Source: Mesorhizobium sp. (GTDB lineage Bacteria > Pseudomonadota > Alphaproteobacteria > Rhizobiales > Rhizobiaceae). From it: a DNA stretch of 64,000 nucleotides. Of the stretch, positions 38,259 through 47,308 are shown one piece after another. The stretch spans positions 88,916 through 152,915 of the forward strand of contig NZ_SUGA01000011.1 of the NCBI RefSeq assembly GCF_004963255.1, given 5' to 3'. Positions within the stretch are counted from its first letter, which is position 1. Each line of letters begins with the position of its first letter. The notes beneath the pieces are model-generated. The model saw nothing but the letters and a program-made list of their open reading frames with translations. It did no database searches and was not told the origin of the DNA. The translations under genes were made by a program, and so were the position numbers.

Positions 38259-38501
38259 GTCCCTGTTCTGATGTCGGTATTTCTCATCAGACTGGCACCA
38301 AAGCGTTTAGGAAAAGTATCGGAAAATCGATTTTCCTTTGTCCAGGAGTTGCTTGCGCCGCCGGCAACGGTTCAGCCTCGGACAAGGACTTCCAGCCCGC
38401 TCCCAAATATTCGTTCATTCGAAACTTCTAATATAGACATCGAATACTCTTTCCGGGCTGGCTCCGGTGGTGCGACCGCGCACGCCGCTCGCGCTTTCCT
38501 T

Positions 38502-40301
38502 TTAACCGGCTTGCCTGACGCGATAGAGCTCGATCGGGCTGCCCTTGGTCTCGTTGACCGGCTCGAGCCAGTCCGGCACGCTGCCGCGCAGCAGCCCGGC
38601 GAGGAAGCCCTGTGGCGCCTTTTGAGTCAGGGTCCGGCTCTCGCCATTGCCGGGGCAGATGGCGACGAGGCCGACACGATGCGCCTCGACGATCCGCCGC
38701 GCGTCATCGGCCGAGCCGAGAAAGGCATCCAGCGCAAGGAGGTTGCCGGCGACATTGCGATGATAGGGGCCAGCGAAGACCTTGTGGCCGCTATAGAGGA
38801 GGATCGGCGCGCCGAGATTGGAGATCGCAAGCACGGTGGTGCCGTTCATCCCGCCAAGCGGCGCGAAGGTGGCCTTCTTCTCGCAGGCCTTGTCCGTCGT
38901 GCCGCGGTCGGCGACAGCCGGGCTTTTTTCGAACGCCACCGAGGCGGCGGCGGCAACGCCTGTCCAGACCGGGTTGATCGAGACCAGCCAGACGGCCGCA
39001 AGGCGCAGCGCCACGCCGGGCGAAGAGCCGGCTTCGGCCCGCGCCCGCCATTTCGCGATCCAGGCCGACAGCGGAATGACCGCGAAGGCGATCGAGAAGG
39101 TGGTGCCGCGCAGCTGCCAGGCGCCGACCACGAAGGAGACGGCAAGCAGCGCCGCGACGAGGCTGTCCTGCCGCCGCCAGCCGCCGCGGCGGAAGCGCAG
39201 CACTATCAGGATGATCGCGACCAGTGGCGTCGCATAACGCGCCGCCACGCGCGCCGGATCGTGGACAAGCAGCGTGAACAGCGACTGGGCCTCGTCGATA
39301 TGGTCGAGCCACAGTTCCTTGAGGCGCGGGTCGAGATTGGCATAGGGGGCCGAGAGGCATTGCGGGAACAGCGCCGCCACGACCACGCCGAGGACCAGGC
39401 CCAGCGCGGCAAGCGACGCCAGCCGGCGCTGCCGGCTGCTGGCTGCGGCCGGCACAGAGGCGATCGCCGCCAGCCCGATGCCGGCGATGGCGGCGACGGC
39501 GAGCTGCGCGACCGAGAAGGCGTCGCATTGTGCCGCGCCCCATGCGGAAGGCGGGATGGTGGCGACGAAGGCAAGTGCTGCGACGCCGGCGAAGCCGAGG
39601 CCGAAATCGCGGGCGATTGTCCGCTCGCCGCTCGGATCGGCGACGAACAGCAGCGACACGCAGACGCCCATGGTGGCGACGTAAGGCACGGTTTCCATGC
39701 CGACGGCGAGCGTCAGCGCCGCGCAGAGGCCGGACAACAGCGCGGCCCAGCGCCGGGCAGGCGCCTCGAGCAGCAAAGCGAGGCTCGCCATGGTGAGCAT
39801 CAGCTGGACGTTATGGTGATCGAGCGCGCCGGGGTCGTAGATGCCGAGGAAATAGCAGCCAGCGCCGCCGACCAGGATGGCGGGCAGCACCGCGCCGGCG
39901 CCGCCGAAGCTGCGCGCGGCGCGCGCGGTGAAGAACAGGGTCGACCAGAAGAGCAGCGCCGGCCACAGCACCTGCGCCACGTCCTCGGCAAGCGGCCTGC
40001 TGCCGGTGAGCGCCGAGGCGGCAAGCACGATCGCGGCGATCGGCGCATCCACCAGCCGCGACCAGTGCATGACGAAGCCGCCTTCCAGCCCCATGCGGTA
40101 CTGGTGCAGGTCGAACCAGCCCTGACCGGCAAGCAGGTCGCGGACCTCGACGAGGCGCAGCAGATCGTCATTGTCGCCGCCGGCATCGGTCAGCGGGCCG
40201 AATCCCGTCCACGCGTCGATGGCGAGCGCGAGCAGGGCGGCAAGCAGCGCCAGCACCAGGTCGGATTTCCACGCGGCGGCGCCGTTGTCGGCTGTGCCCA
40301 T
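38502..40301 (-). CDS. GT-C-like polytopic membrane glycosyltransferase
   Basis: 599 residues with about ten to twelve transmembrane helices, then a periplasmic C-terminal domain of ~130 residues. The first large loop after helix 1 holds an acidic motif GGDNDDLLRLVEVRDLLAGQ followed by GWFDLHQYRM and MHWSRLVDAP, the layout of GT-C enzymes (STT3/mannosyltransferase type), which use polyprenyl-phosphate sugars outside the membrane. It is divergent from a GtrB-like GT2 and a GtrA protein, so it may be the transferase of a Gtr-like system. The acceptor is unknown. Confidence 0.75.
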   Translation of the reverse strand: MGTADNGAAAWKSDLVLALLAALLALAIDAWTGFGPLTDAGGDNDDLLRLVEVRDLLAGQGWFDLHQYRMGLEGGFVMHWSRLVDAPIAAIVLAASALTGSRPLAEDVAQVLWPALLFWSTLFFTARAARSFGGAGAVLPAILVGGAGCYFLGIYDPGALDHHNVQLMLTMASLALLLEAPARRWAALLSGLCAALTLAVGMETVPYVATMGVCVSLLFVADPSGERTIARDFGLGFAGVAALAFVATIPPSAWGAAQCDAFSVAQLAVAAIAGIGLAAIASVPAAASSRQRRLASLAALGLVLGVVVAALFPQCLSAPYANLDPRLKELWLDHIDEAQSLFTLLVHDPARVAARYATPLVAIILIVLRFRRGGWRRQDSLVAALLAVSFVVGAWQLRGTTFSIAFAVIPLSAWIAKWRARAEAGSSPGVALRLAAVWLVSINPVWTGVAAAASVAFEKSPAVADRGTTDKACEKKATFAPLGGMNGTTVLAISNLGAPILLYSGHKVFAGPYHRNVAGNLLALDAFLGSADDARRIVEAHRVGLVAICPGNGESRTLTQKAPQGFLAGLLRGSVPDWLEPVNETKGSPIELYRVRQAG

Positions 40302-40426
40302 TGCCGTGACCTTTGACGGGAGAGGATCGGTTTAAACCTAGCCTTAACGGCTTCAATAAATAGTAAAACGGCTCGACGGGACCGGCATCAGGCCGGCCGG
40401 TGGCTTTCGGGCGTCCGGAGACAGAC

Positions 40427-41431
40427 ATGCCGCATGCAGTCCGCCACGAGCCGGTCATCGCCGTGCTCCTGCCTTGCTACAATGAGGAGCTCACGATCGG
40501 CGAGGTCGTGCGGCGCTTCCGCGAGACCCTGCCGTCGGCCGCGATCTATGTCTACGACAACAATTCCAAGGACCTGACGGCGCTGAAGGCCCGCGCCGCT
40601 GGCGCCATCGTCGTGCGAGAGCCGCGCCAGGGCAAGGGCAATGTGGTGCGGCGCATGTTCGCCGACATCGATGCCGACATCTATGTGATGGCCGACGGCG
40701 ACGGCACCTATGCGCCGGAAGACGCGCCGCAGCTGATCAACGTGCTGCAGACCGAGCGCTCGGACATGGTGGTGGGCACCAGGCGCGGCGTGACCGACGA
40801 TGCCGGCCGCAACGGCCACGCCTTCGGCAACCGCATCTTCAACCGGCTCTACAAGGGCCTGTTCGGGACCGATTTCACCGACATCTTCTCCGGCTACCGG
40901 GTGTTTTCGCGCCGCTTCGTCAAGAGCTTCCCCGCCGTCTCCGGCGGCTTCGAGATCGAGACCGAGATGTCGGTGCATGCCTCGCAGCTGAAACTGCCGG
41001 TGAGCGAGATGGCGCTCGATTACGGCCGCCGCCCGGAGGGCTCGTCGTCGAAACTGTCGACTTTCCGCGACGGCGCCAGGATCCTGTGGATGTTCGCCAT
41101 GCTGGTGAAGGAGACGCAGCCGCTGCGCTTCTTCGGCACCTTCGCGCTGTTCTTCCTGGCGGCGAGCATCGGCCTGATGGTCCCGGTGGTCATCGAATTC
41201 GCCGAGACGGGGCTCGTGCCGCGGATGCCGACATGGGTGCTGTCGATCGGCATGCTGCTTCTGGCCATGCTCTCGATGATGACCGGGCTGATCCTCGATT
41301 CGGTGTCGCGCGGCCGGGCCGAGCAGAAGCGCATCTTCTATCTGTCGATCTCCTCAGGCCGGGCAGAGCGCGGGGTACCGGCGCAGGCCTCGCCGAAAAG
41401 CGAGCCGGGCAAGGCCCCAAGGGCGGCATAG
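40427..41431 (+). CDS. GtrB/DPM-like family 2 glycosyltransferase
   Basis: 334 residues. The cytoplasmic GT-A domain has VIAVLLPCYNEELTIGEVV, YVYDNNSKDLT and the DxD metal site in MADGDGTYAPED, then the SGYRVFSRRFVKSFP acceptor region. Two C-terminal transmembrane helices (FALFFLAASIGLMVPVVI and SIGMLLLAMLSMMTGLIL) are typical of GtrB/DPM1-type enzymes that load a sugar onto polyprenyl phosphate. ATG 40427 with GGAG upstream is preferred over 40400. The GtrA gene starts on the last base of its stop codon, so the two are translationally coupled. Confidence 0.9.
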   Translation: MPHAVRHEPVIAVLLPCYNEELTIGEVVRRFRETLPSAAIYVYDNNSKDLTALKARAAGAIVVREPRQGKGNVVRRMFADIDADIYVMADGDGTYAPEDAPQLINVLQTERSDMVVGTRRGVTDDAGRNGHAFGNRIFNRLYKGLFGTDFTDIFSGYRVFSRRFVKSFPAVSGGFEIETEMSVHASQLKLPVSEMALDYGRRPEGSSSKLSTFRDGARILWMFAMLVKETQPLRFFGTFALFFLAASIGLMVPVVIEFAETGLVPRMPTWVLSIGMLLLAMLSMMTGLILDSVSRGRAEQKRIFYLSISSGRAERGVPAQASPKSEPGKAPRAA

Positions 41432-41805
41432 TGGGCCGCCTCTTCCGCTTCACTCTTGCCGGCGGCGTCGGCTTTGCCGCCGACGCGGCGGCGCTCTGGC
41501 TGCTGCTTGCTGCCACGCCGCTTGGCGCGCTTTCGGCGCGCGTGCTGTCGATCGGCTTCGCGCTCTGCGTCACCTGGCAGATCAACCGCCATGTCACCTT
41601 CGCGCCGTCGAGCCGGAGCATCGCTGAGGAAGGCGCCCGCTATGGCGGCGTCGGCATCGCCACCAGCATCGTCAACTACCTGGTCTACTGCGCCGTCCTG
41701 CTCGCGCTGCCGGCCCTACCACCGCTGGCCGCGCTCGCCATCGCCTCGATCGTCGCCATGACGCTGTCCTTCCTGGGTTATTCCAGGCTGGTCTTCGACC
41801 GCTGA
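41431..41805 (+). CDS. GtrA-family flippase-like protein
   Basis: 124 residues with four transmembrane helices. The family pattern is visible: RFTLAGGVGFAADAAALWLL at the start, then LCVTWQINRHVTF, YGGVGIATSIVNYLVYCAVL and TLSFLGYSRLVF. GtrA proteins are thought to flip polyprenyl-phosphate-linked sugars. The GTG start at 41431 overlaps the TAG of the GT2 gene by one base, a strong sign of coupling. Together with the GT2 and the divergent GT-C protein it completes a three-part set. Repeat C2 begins just at its stop codon. Confidence 0.9.
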   Translation: MGRLFRFTLAGGVGFAADAAALWLLLAATPLGALSARVLSIGFALCVTWQINRHVTFAPSSRSIAEEGARYGGVGIATSIVNYLVYCAVLLALPALPPLAALAIASIVAMTLSFLGYSRLVFDR

Positions 41806-41940
41806 GACCGCTTGGAAATTCTACTCTGGCGGCCATCTGATGGCGGCTTCTCCGCTTCCGGTGCTCACGGACCCGAAGTCCGCTCCGGTTCTCGAAGCCA
41901 CCACCATACGACTCGCCAGAGCGAATTTCGAAACGGTCTC
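41804..41940 (+). repeat. ~140 bp element with inverted ends, copy C2
   Basis: The ends are GAGACCGCTTGGAAATT and AATTTCGAAACGGTCTC. The core shares CTTCCGGTGCTCACG, GTCCGCTCCGGTTCTCGAA and CACCACCA with copy C1, and the palindrome in the middle has diverged (GGACCCGAAGTCC). The first bases overlap the end of the gtrA-like gene. Confidence 0.82.
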
Positions 41941-42022
41941 TGAGCGTCTGCACCAAGCAAGCACGATTGGCAGACGCCGCCGATTTCCTTATATCGGCGA
42001 CTGAGTTTGCCGGAGACCCGAG

Positions 42023-42976
42023 ATGCCGCTGAAAATCGCCGTCCAGATGGACCATGTCTCCACCGTGTCGATCGCCGGCGACACCAGCTTCGCGCTGTCG
42101 CTGGAAGCGCAGCGGCGCGGCCACAAGCTTTTCCACTACACGCCCGACCGGCTGTCGATGCGGGACGGCAAGGTGTTCGCGCGCGTCGAGGAGATGCAGG
42201 TGCGCGACGAGAAGGGCAACCATTATTCGCTGGGCGAGAAGGTGCGCACCGATCTCTCCGAGATGGACGTGGTGCTGCTGAGGCAGGACCCGCCCTTCGA
42301 CATGAACTACATCACCACCACGCATATATTGGAGCGCATCCACCCGAAGACGCTGGTGGTCAACGACCCGGCCTGGGTGCGCAACAGCCCGGAAAAGATC
42401 TTTGTCACCGAATTCCCGGACCTGATGCCGGAAACGCTGATCACCAAGGACCCCCAGGAAGTGGCGGCCTTCCGCAAGGAATTCGGCGACATCATCGTCA
42501 AGCCGCTCTACGGCAATGGCGGCGCCGGCATCTTCCACCTGCACGAGGCCGACCGCAATCTTGCCTCGCTGCTCGAGATGTTCGGACAGTTGTTCCGCGA
42601 GCCCTATATCGTGCAGCGCTACCTCAAGGACGTGCGCAAGGGCGACAAGCGCATCATCCTGATCGACGGCGAGCCGGTCGGCGCCATCAACCGCGTGCCG
42701 GCCGAGCACGATTCGCGCTCCAACATGCATGTCGGGGGCCGCGCCGAGAAGACGGAGCTGACGGAGCGCGAGCGCGAGATCTGCGCCCGCATCGGGCCTT
42801 CCCTGAAAGAACGCGGCTTCATCCTGGTCGGCATCGACGTGATCGGCGACTACATGACCGAGATCAACGTCACCTCGCCGACCGGCATCCGCGAGGTCAA
42901 GCGCTTTGGCGGCGCGGATATCGCCGGCCTGTTCTGGGATTGCGTCGAGGGGAAGCGGCTGAAGTCGGCCGCGTAA
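42023..42976 (+). CDS. gshB: Glutathione synthetase
   Basis: 317 residues. It joins gamma-glutamylcysteine and glycine with ATP. The N-terminal domain begins [20 protein letters not shown] and contains [20 protein letters not shown], the GshB signature. The ATP-grasp region has [52 protein letters not shown] and [20 protein letters not shown] (metal ligands Asp, Glu, Asn). A GGAG ribosome site precedes the ATG. The downstream glycosyltransferase starts seven bases later but differs sharply in base composition, so it is probably a later neighbour. Confidence 0.97.
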   Translation: MPLKIAVQMDHVSTVSIAGDTSFALSLEAQRRGHKLFHYTPDRLSMRDGKVFARVEEMQVRDEKGNHYSLGEKVRTDLSEMDVVLLRQDPPFDMNYITTTHILERIHPKTLVVNDPAWVRNSPEKIFVTEFPDLMPETLITKDPQEVAAFRKEFGDIIVKPLYGNGGAGIFHLHEADRNLASLLEMFGQLFREPYIVQRYLKDVRKGDKRIILIDGEPVGAINRVPAEHDSRSNMHVGGRAEKTELTEREREICARIGPSLKERGFILVGIDVIGDYMTEINVTSPTGIREVKRFGGADIAGLFWDCVEGKRLKSAA

Positions 42977-42983
42977 GTGCCGC

Positions 42984-44105
42984 ATGTTGACGCGACAGCA
43001 CGGCTACCGCCCTCCTACCGTATTCGAGATTGTCGCGGCAATGTTGCGCCATCGCCGCTATCTCCGGAAAGGGTATCCTACCGCGAAGTCGCAACCTGCT
43101 CTTCAGGCAAGTTTGCTGTCGGACGATCCCTTCATATCCTATTCGGGAATGTCCGGCACACCGCTCGGACTGGCAAGTCACATGCCTGTCCTTCCACGCA
43201 GCCACCGTGCCTGGTTTCTCATCTCGCCAACCTGGTCCATCGAAAACATTTCCAGCGTCAAAACGATCCGGACCTATGCCGTTCTGCATAGGCTTAGGAA
43301 CCCCCGTCACACGCTGATCTTCCTGTCCAACACACAGGCCGAGGCTGATCTCTTGAATCAGTCCGGTGAGGCCGCCGTCCTGCACAACAAGACTTCAACA
43401 ACCTCCGAACACATATTCAGGCCCCTCGAGGACGTCCCCGTAGAATTTGATGCAATCTACAATGCGCAACTGGCTCCGTGGAAACGCCACGACTTGTCCC
43501 TTGGCATCGAGCGTTGCGCATTTGTCTTCTATCGCGATTCATCCGGATCATCCACGACGGAGTCGGAAAGGGCGCGAATAAATCGGCACAGGGAGCTCGC
43601 GCCGGGTCACGTGTTCATCAATGAGTTTGACAGCACCGGCAAGCCTGTCCGGTTGGCGTCGGCTCAGGTGAACATGCATCTAAACCGTGCAGCCGTCGGA
43701 ATTTGTCTCTCTGAAATGGAGGGACCAATGTTCGCCAGCACAGAATATCTTCTCGCGGGGCTACCTGTTGTCACGACCCCGAACCAGGGTGGCCGGGACC
43801 TTTATCTGGATGACGATTATTCGCTTACAGTTCCACCCGATCCTCGATCCATCGCGGAGGCTGTCTTAGCGCTGAAGGCGCGACGCATCCCCCGGGCTTA
43901 TATTCGTTCGCAAACTTTGAAGCGAGTTGAACGAGACCGCGGGCGGTTCATAGACCTTGTAAATGAGATTTTTCTGGAAAGCGGTTCTTCGCGCCGGATC
44001 GCCATGCCTTGGCCCTTCCGATATCCTGTCATGGAGTGGCTTCCACCCCACATCGCAATCGATCGATCGCTTTCAGGTACGGTCGATGCTTTCATCACCG
44101 CTTAG
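42984..44105 (+). CDS. Low-GC GT4-like glycosyltransferase
   Basis: 373 residues. The C-terminal Rossmann half has the EX7E motif of retaining GT4 enzymes (SEMEGPMFASTEYLLAGLPV) followed by VVTTPNQGGRDLYLDDD and DPRSIAEAVLAL. The N-terminal half lacks a recognisable acceptor signature. Two sampled 60-base lines here are 53% and 50% GC (43021-43080, 43441-43500), against 62% for a line of gshB, and codon use is clearly more AT-tolerant. This suggests acquisition by transfer. The ribosome site is poor. The product may decorate a surface polysaccharide. Confidence 0.75.
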   Translation: MLTRQHGYRPPTVFEIVAAMLRHRRYLRKGYPTAKSQPALQASLLSDDPFISYSGMSGTPLGLASHMPVLPRSHRAWFLISPTWSIENISSVKTIRTYAVLHRLRNPRHTLIFLSNTQAEADLLNQSGEAAVLHNKTSTTSEHIFRPLEDVPVEFDAIYNAQLAPWKRHDLSLGIERCAFVFYRDSSGSSTTESERARINRHRELAPGHVFINEFDSTGKPVRLASAQVNMHLNRAAVGICLSEMEGPMFASTEYLLAGLPVVTTPNQGGRDLYLDDDYSLTVPPDPRSIAEAVLALKARRIPRAYIRSQTLKRVERDRGRFIDLVNEIFLESGSSRRIAMPWPFRYPVMEWLPPHIAIDRSLSGTVDAFITA

Positions 44106-44350
44106 ACGGCAACAGCCCCGGATTGCCGGAGGGACTGTTCGCCTTTTCGACGGGTCGAGAGTCTGCGGCGATAGCCGTTTTCCTTTTGCCTTAACGATGT
44201 TCCGCTTTTGCACCCGGGGCACAATCCGCCTGCAACCACAGCGTTTGCCTGTTCTCGTAATGTTCTTGATTTGACGGAAGAACTGTGATTGTCTCAACGA
44301 GGCTTCATTCTTGGACAATCGCAGGGGTTGCTGCCGGGGGCTTGAGACAA

Positions 44351-45880
44351 ATGGTGGCGCGGGTTCGCACGGTGGCTTTCCAGGGCATCGAGGCCTTGCC
44401 GGTCGATGTCCAGGTGATGGTCGGGCCGGGCAAGGTCGGCATGCAGATCGTCGGTCTGCCGGACAAGGCGGTGGCCGAGAGCCGCGAGCGCGTGCAGGCG
44501 GCGCTGCACGCATCGGGACTGTCGATGCCGTCGAAGAAGGTGACGGTGAACCTCGCGCCGGCGGACCTGCCCAAGGAAGGCAGTCATTACGACCTGCCGA
44601 TCGCGCTCGGCCTAATGGCGGCGCTGGGCGCCATCCCAGGCGATATGCTCGCCGGCTATGTGGTGCTGGGCGAATTGTCGCTCGACGGCACGATCGCCGG
44701 CGTGGCCGGGGCGCTGCCGGCGGCGATCGGCGCCAATGCCGAAGGCAAGGGCCTGATCTGCCCCTTCGCCTGCGGACCGGAGGCCGCCTGGGCCGGCAAG
44801 GATTTCGATATCCTGGCGCCGCGCAGCCTGATCGCGGTCGCCAACCATTTTCGCGGCACGCAGGTGCTGTCGCGGCCCGAGGCCGGCATTCAGCTCGCCG
44901 CGCGCGACCTGCCGGACCTCGCCGACATCAAGGGCCAGGAAAGCGCCAAGCGGGCGGTGGAAGTGGCTGCCGCCGGCGGCCACAATCTCCTTATGGTCGG
45001 GCCGCCCGGCTCAGGCAAGTCGATGCTGGCGCAAAGGCTGCCCTCGATCCTGCCGCCACTGGCCCCGAAGGAGCTCTTGGAAGTCTCGATGATCGCTTCC
45101 GTCGCCGGCGAGCTCGGCGAGGGCAAGCTCACCGACCGGCGGCCGTTCCGCGCGCCGCATCACTCCGCCTCGATGGCGGCGATGGTGGGCGGGGGCTTGC
45201 GCGCGCGTCCGGGCGAGGTGTCGCTCGCCCATCACGGCGTGCTGTTCCTCGACGAGCTGCCGGAGTTCACGCCGCAGACGCTGGATGCGCTGCGCCAGCC
45301 GCTGGAAACCGGCGACTGCATGATCGCGCGTGCCAACCACCGTGTCACCTATCCGGCGCGCATCCAGCTGGTGGCGGCGATGAATCCGTGCCGCTGCGGC
45401 ATGTCGGGGGAGCCCGGCTATCGCTGTCTGCGCGGCGACCGCTGCCGCACCGAATACCAGGCGCGCATTTCCGGCCCGCTGCTCGACCGCATCGACCTTC
45501 GGATCGAAGTGCCGGCGGTGTCGGCGAGCGACCTGATCCGGCCGGACAAGGCCGAGACAAGCGCTGCGGTGGCGCAGCGCGTGGCGCGTGCGCGGGCCAT
45601 GCAGCGCGAAAGGCTGGAAAGGCTGGGCGCCGGCGCCACCACCAACGCGCACTGCCCGCCTTCGATCATCGAGGAGATCGCCAAGCCCGATGCCGCCGGA
45701 CTGACGCTGCTCAAGGACGCCAGCGAGAAGCTCGGCTTTTCGGCGCGAGCCTATCACCGCGTGCTCAAGGTGGCGCGCACGCTGGCCGACCTCGACGCCA
45801 GCGAGACGGTCGGCCGTATCCATCTCGCCGAAGCGATTTCCTATCGCATGAGCGCCGAGCGGATGGCGCAGGCGGCGTAG
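44351..45880 (+). CDS. comM: YifB/ComM-family Mg-chelatase-like AAA ATPase
   Basis: 509 residues. The N-terminal Lon-protease-like ChlI domain (GLPDKAVAESRERVQAAL, NLAPADLPKEGSHYDLPIAL) is followed by the AAA domain with Walker A GPPGSGKSMLAQRLPSI and Walker B GVLFLDELPEF. Cys residues in MNPCRCGMSGEPGYRC match the family. In naturally competent bacteria ComM is a hexameric helicase that promotes branch migration in transformation; it is also conserved in non-competent species. ATG 44351 lies right before the conserved ARVRTVAFQGIEA; upstream in-frame codons to 44285 are unconvincing. It is convergent with a TetR gene. Confidence 0.92.
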   Translation: MVARVRTVAFQGIEALPVDVQVMVGPGKVGMQIVGLPDKAVAESRERVQAALHASGLSMPSKKVTVNLAPADLPKEGSHYDLPIALGLMAALGAIPGDMLAGYVVLGELSLDGTIAGVAGALPAAIGANAEGKGLICPFACGPEAAWAGKDFDILAPRSLIAVANHFRGTQVLSRPEAGIQLAARDLPDLADIKGQESAKRAVEVAAAGGHNLLMVGPPGSGKSMLAQRLPSILPPLAPKELLEVSMIASVAGELGEGKLTDRRPFRAPHHSASMAAMVGGGLRARPGEVSLAHHGVLFLDELPEFTPQTLDALRQPLETGDCMIARANHRVTYPARIQLVAAMNPCRCGMSGEPGYRCLRGDRCRTEYQARISGPLLDRIDLRIEVPAVSASDLIRPDKAETSAAVAQRVARARAMQRERLERLGAGATTNAHCPPSIIEEIAKPDAAGLTLLKDASEKLGFSARAYHRVLKVARTLADLDASETVGRIHLAEAISYRMSAERMAQAA

Positions 45881-45882
45881 TC

Positions 45883-45931
45883 AAGGAACTCGCAAGGAGG
45901 CCGAGACGGTTTCTTCGCTCCTGAGTTCCTC
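45883..45931. repeat. Purine-rich hairpin between convergent genes
   Basis: AGGAACTC and AGGAG in the left arm (45883-45899) pair with CTCCT and GAGTTCCT (45919-45931). A second overlapping pair, GAGGCCGA (45898-45905) and TCGGCCTC (45937-45944), extends into the TetR gene. It resembles the hairpins at 2145-2234 and 30364-30463 and is placed to stop transcription from both sides. Confidence 0.65.
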
Positions 45932-45932
45932 T

Positions 45933-46526
45933 TCAATCGGCCTCGGGGATCAGCTTCTGCAGCGTCGGCGCCAAGATCATGCTGAAGGTCAGGACATCGC
46001 CATAGGCACGGGCGGAAAGCATCGCTCCGTGCACGGTCGCCATGAAGGCCTCGGCCTCGACGCGAGGCGCGGCGGCGATCGTCAATGTACCTTGCCAGGC
46101 GCCGCGCTCGATCACGCCTGTCAGCCAGCCTGACAGAAACTGAAAATACGCACGGACTTCCACAGCAACCTCCGGCGGCAGGGCGGGAAGCTCGCTGGCG
46201 AGCAGCGCGCAGACGCAAAACGGCCTGCTGGCGTCCTCGATGCACTGGGCCCAGAAGCCGGCATAGGTTCGCAGCAGCTCGGGCGGCTCAGGCACGTTGC
46301 GCTCAAGCTCCGTCATGCCCGTCACGGCATCCTCGAGGTAGCGCCTGACCAGGGTCTGCACGAGGTCGACCTTGCTCGGGAAGTGATGATGGATGCTCGC
46401 CTTGCGGATACCGACCACCTCGGCGATATCGGCGTAGCTGAAGCCGTTATAGCCGCCGGCGACGATGAAGCGTCGCGCGGCGGCCAGGATGTCATCGGCG
46501 GTGTTCGAAGGCCTGTCCATAAGCAT
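45933..46526 (-). CDS. TetR/AcrR-family transcriptional regulator
   Basis: 197 residues. The N-terminal TetR helix-turn-helix is ILAAARRFIVAGGYNGFSYA and DIAEVVGIRKASIHHHFPSK. The C-terminal ligand domain contains a CVCALLASELPALPPEV segment with two Cys residues, as in the YxaF/TetR_C subgroup. It lies downstream of a membrane-protein gene on the same strand, separated by repeat A3. A perfect TetR-type operator precedes that membrane-protein gene, so this protein is its likely repressor. ATG 46526 or 46520 may be used; neither has a strong ribosome site. Confidence 0.88.
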   Translation of the reverse strand: MLMDRPSNTADDILAAARRFIVAGGYNGFSYADIAEVVGIRKASIHHHFPSKVDLVQTLVRRYLEDAVTGMTELERNVPEPPELLRTYAGFWAQCIEDASRPFCVCALLASELPALPPEVAVEVRAYFQFLSGWLTGVIERGAWQGTLTIAAAPRVEAEAFMATVHGAMLSARAYGDVLTFSMILAPTLQKLIPEAD

Positions 46527-46529
46527 GCC

Positions 46530-46656
46530 TAGAGCGTTTCACCGTTTCACGGAAACGGCGAAACGCTCTATCTCCTTGTTTTGACGCAATTCCCGCCGGA
46601 AGGCTACGGCGAAGATGCCGAGCCTAACCGCGCACACTTTTCCTGGAATTGCTCTA
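46530..46656 (+). repeat. Two-hairpin intergenic element, copy A3
   Basis: Hairpin 1 is near perfect: AGAGCGTTTC and GAAACGCTCT enclose CCGTTTC/GAAACGG. The second hairpin (GCAATTCC..GGAATTGC) is expanded relative to A1 and A2: about 20 extra bases lie in its loop (46595-46632), so this copy is 127 bp. It sits between two minus-strand genes that may form one operon. Confidence 0.87.
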
Positions 46657-46675
46657 ACCTCCGGCGGAGGAAATC

Positions 46676-47263
46676 TCAACGCGCGGCCTGCGGCGACCTG
46701 CGAAGCATCTCGCTCACCGAAAGCCACACGGCGGACACCAGGAAATAGAAGGCGCCGAAAGCGGCGTAGGGCGCGACATTGGCGATGCCGATGGCCTCCG
46801 CGCCGCCCGCCATCTTGACGAAGAAGAGACCGGCCAGCGCCGACTGGGCGCCGCTCAGGATCATCGCCCACTGGGCGCCATTGGTCTTCCAGCGCCGAAC
46901 CGCCGTCAGAAGCTGAAACACGCCGGAGAAGGCGGCCCAGACACCATAGACCGCGAGCACCGCGTTCATGCTGTAGCCAAGCGCGATAGCGACCGCGATC
47001 GCGGTGACGATGCTCACCACGAAGTTGAGCAGTTGCGACCTGTTGCGGCCGAGGCCGCCGCTGCGCTGCGCATCGAGGTAGTTCGCAAGCGCGTCCCATA
47101 GGGGATAGGCCACCAGCATGACGGCGGCGAGCGGCGGGCTGTTTTTCGCGACGGTGAAGGCCGCCGCGACCCAGGCGGCCGATACGGCGAACCGCAGATA
47201 GTAGTAGGTTTTTAGCCAGGCGTTCGAAGACTGGGCCGGGCTTTGATGCATTTGTGCAGACAT
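46676..47263 (-). CDS. Integral membrane protein under TetR-type control
   Basis: 195 residues with about six transmembrane helices (for example SAAWVAAAFTVA, VSIVTAIAVAIALGYSM and FGAFYFLVSAVWLSV), arranged like DUF308/HdeD-type proteins, though the match is loose. ATG 47263 has a GAGGAATC ribosome site; an upstream ATG at 47281 is less likely. A 22-base palindrome (47287-47308) lies 24 bases upstream and the TetR gene follows downstream, so expression is probably induced by a ligand of that repressor. Function is unknown. Confidence 0.78.
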   Translation of the reverse strand: MSAQMHQSPAQSSNAWLKTYYYLRFAVSAAWVAAAFTVAKNSPPLAAVMLVAYPLWDALANYLDAQRSGGLGRNRSQLLNFVVSIVTAIAVAIALGYSMNAVLAVYGVWAAFSGVFQLLTAVRRWKTNGAQWAMILSGAQSALAGLFFVKMAGGAEAIGIANVAPYAAFGAFYFLVSAVWLSVSEMLRRSPQAAR

Positions 47264-47286
47264 GGCGATTCCTCTTATCAAGACTA

Positions 47287-47308
47287 CTACCTACCAACTA
47301 GTAGGTAG
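47287..47308. promoter_or_regulatory. TetR-type operator
   Basis: CTACCTAC (47287-47294) and GTAGGTAG (47301-47308) form a perfect eight-base inverted repeat with a six-base spacer (CAACTA). Size and spacing fit a TetR dimer pair. It covers the presumed promoter of the membrane-protein gene that starts at 47263. Confidence 0.8.

Noticed and set aside
36825..40316. Very long plus-strand open frame (about 1163 codons)
   Set aside because: It is antisense to the GGDEF-EAL and GT-C genes, spans the gap between them, has Arg/Gly/Ala/Asp-rich shadow composition and no family features. High GC leaves antisense frames open.
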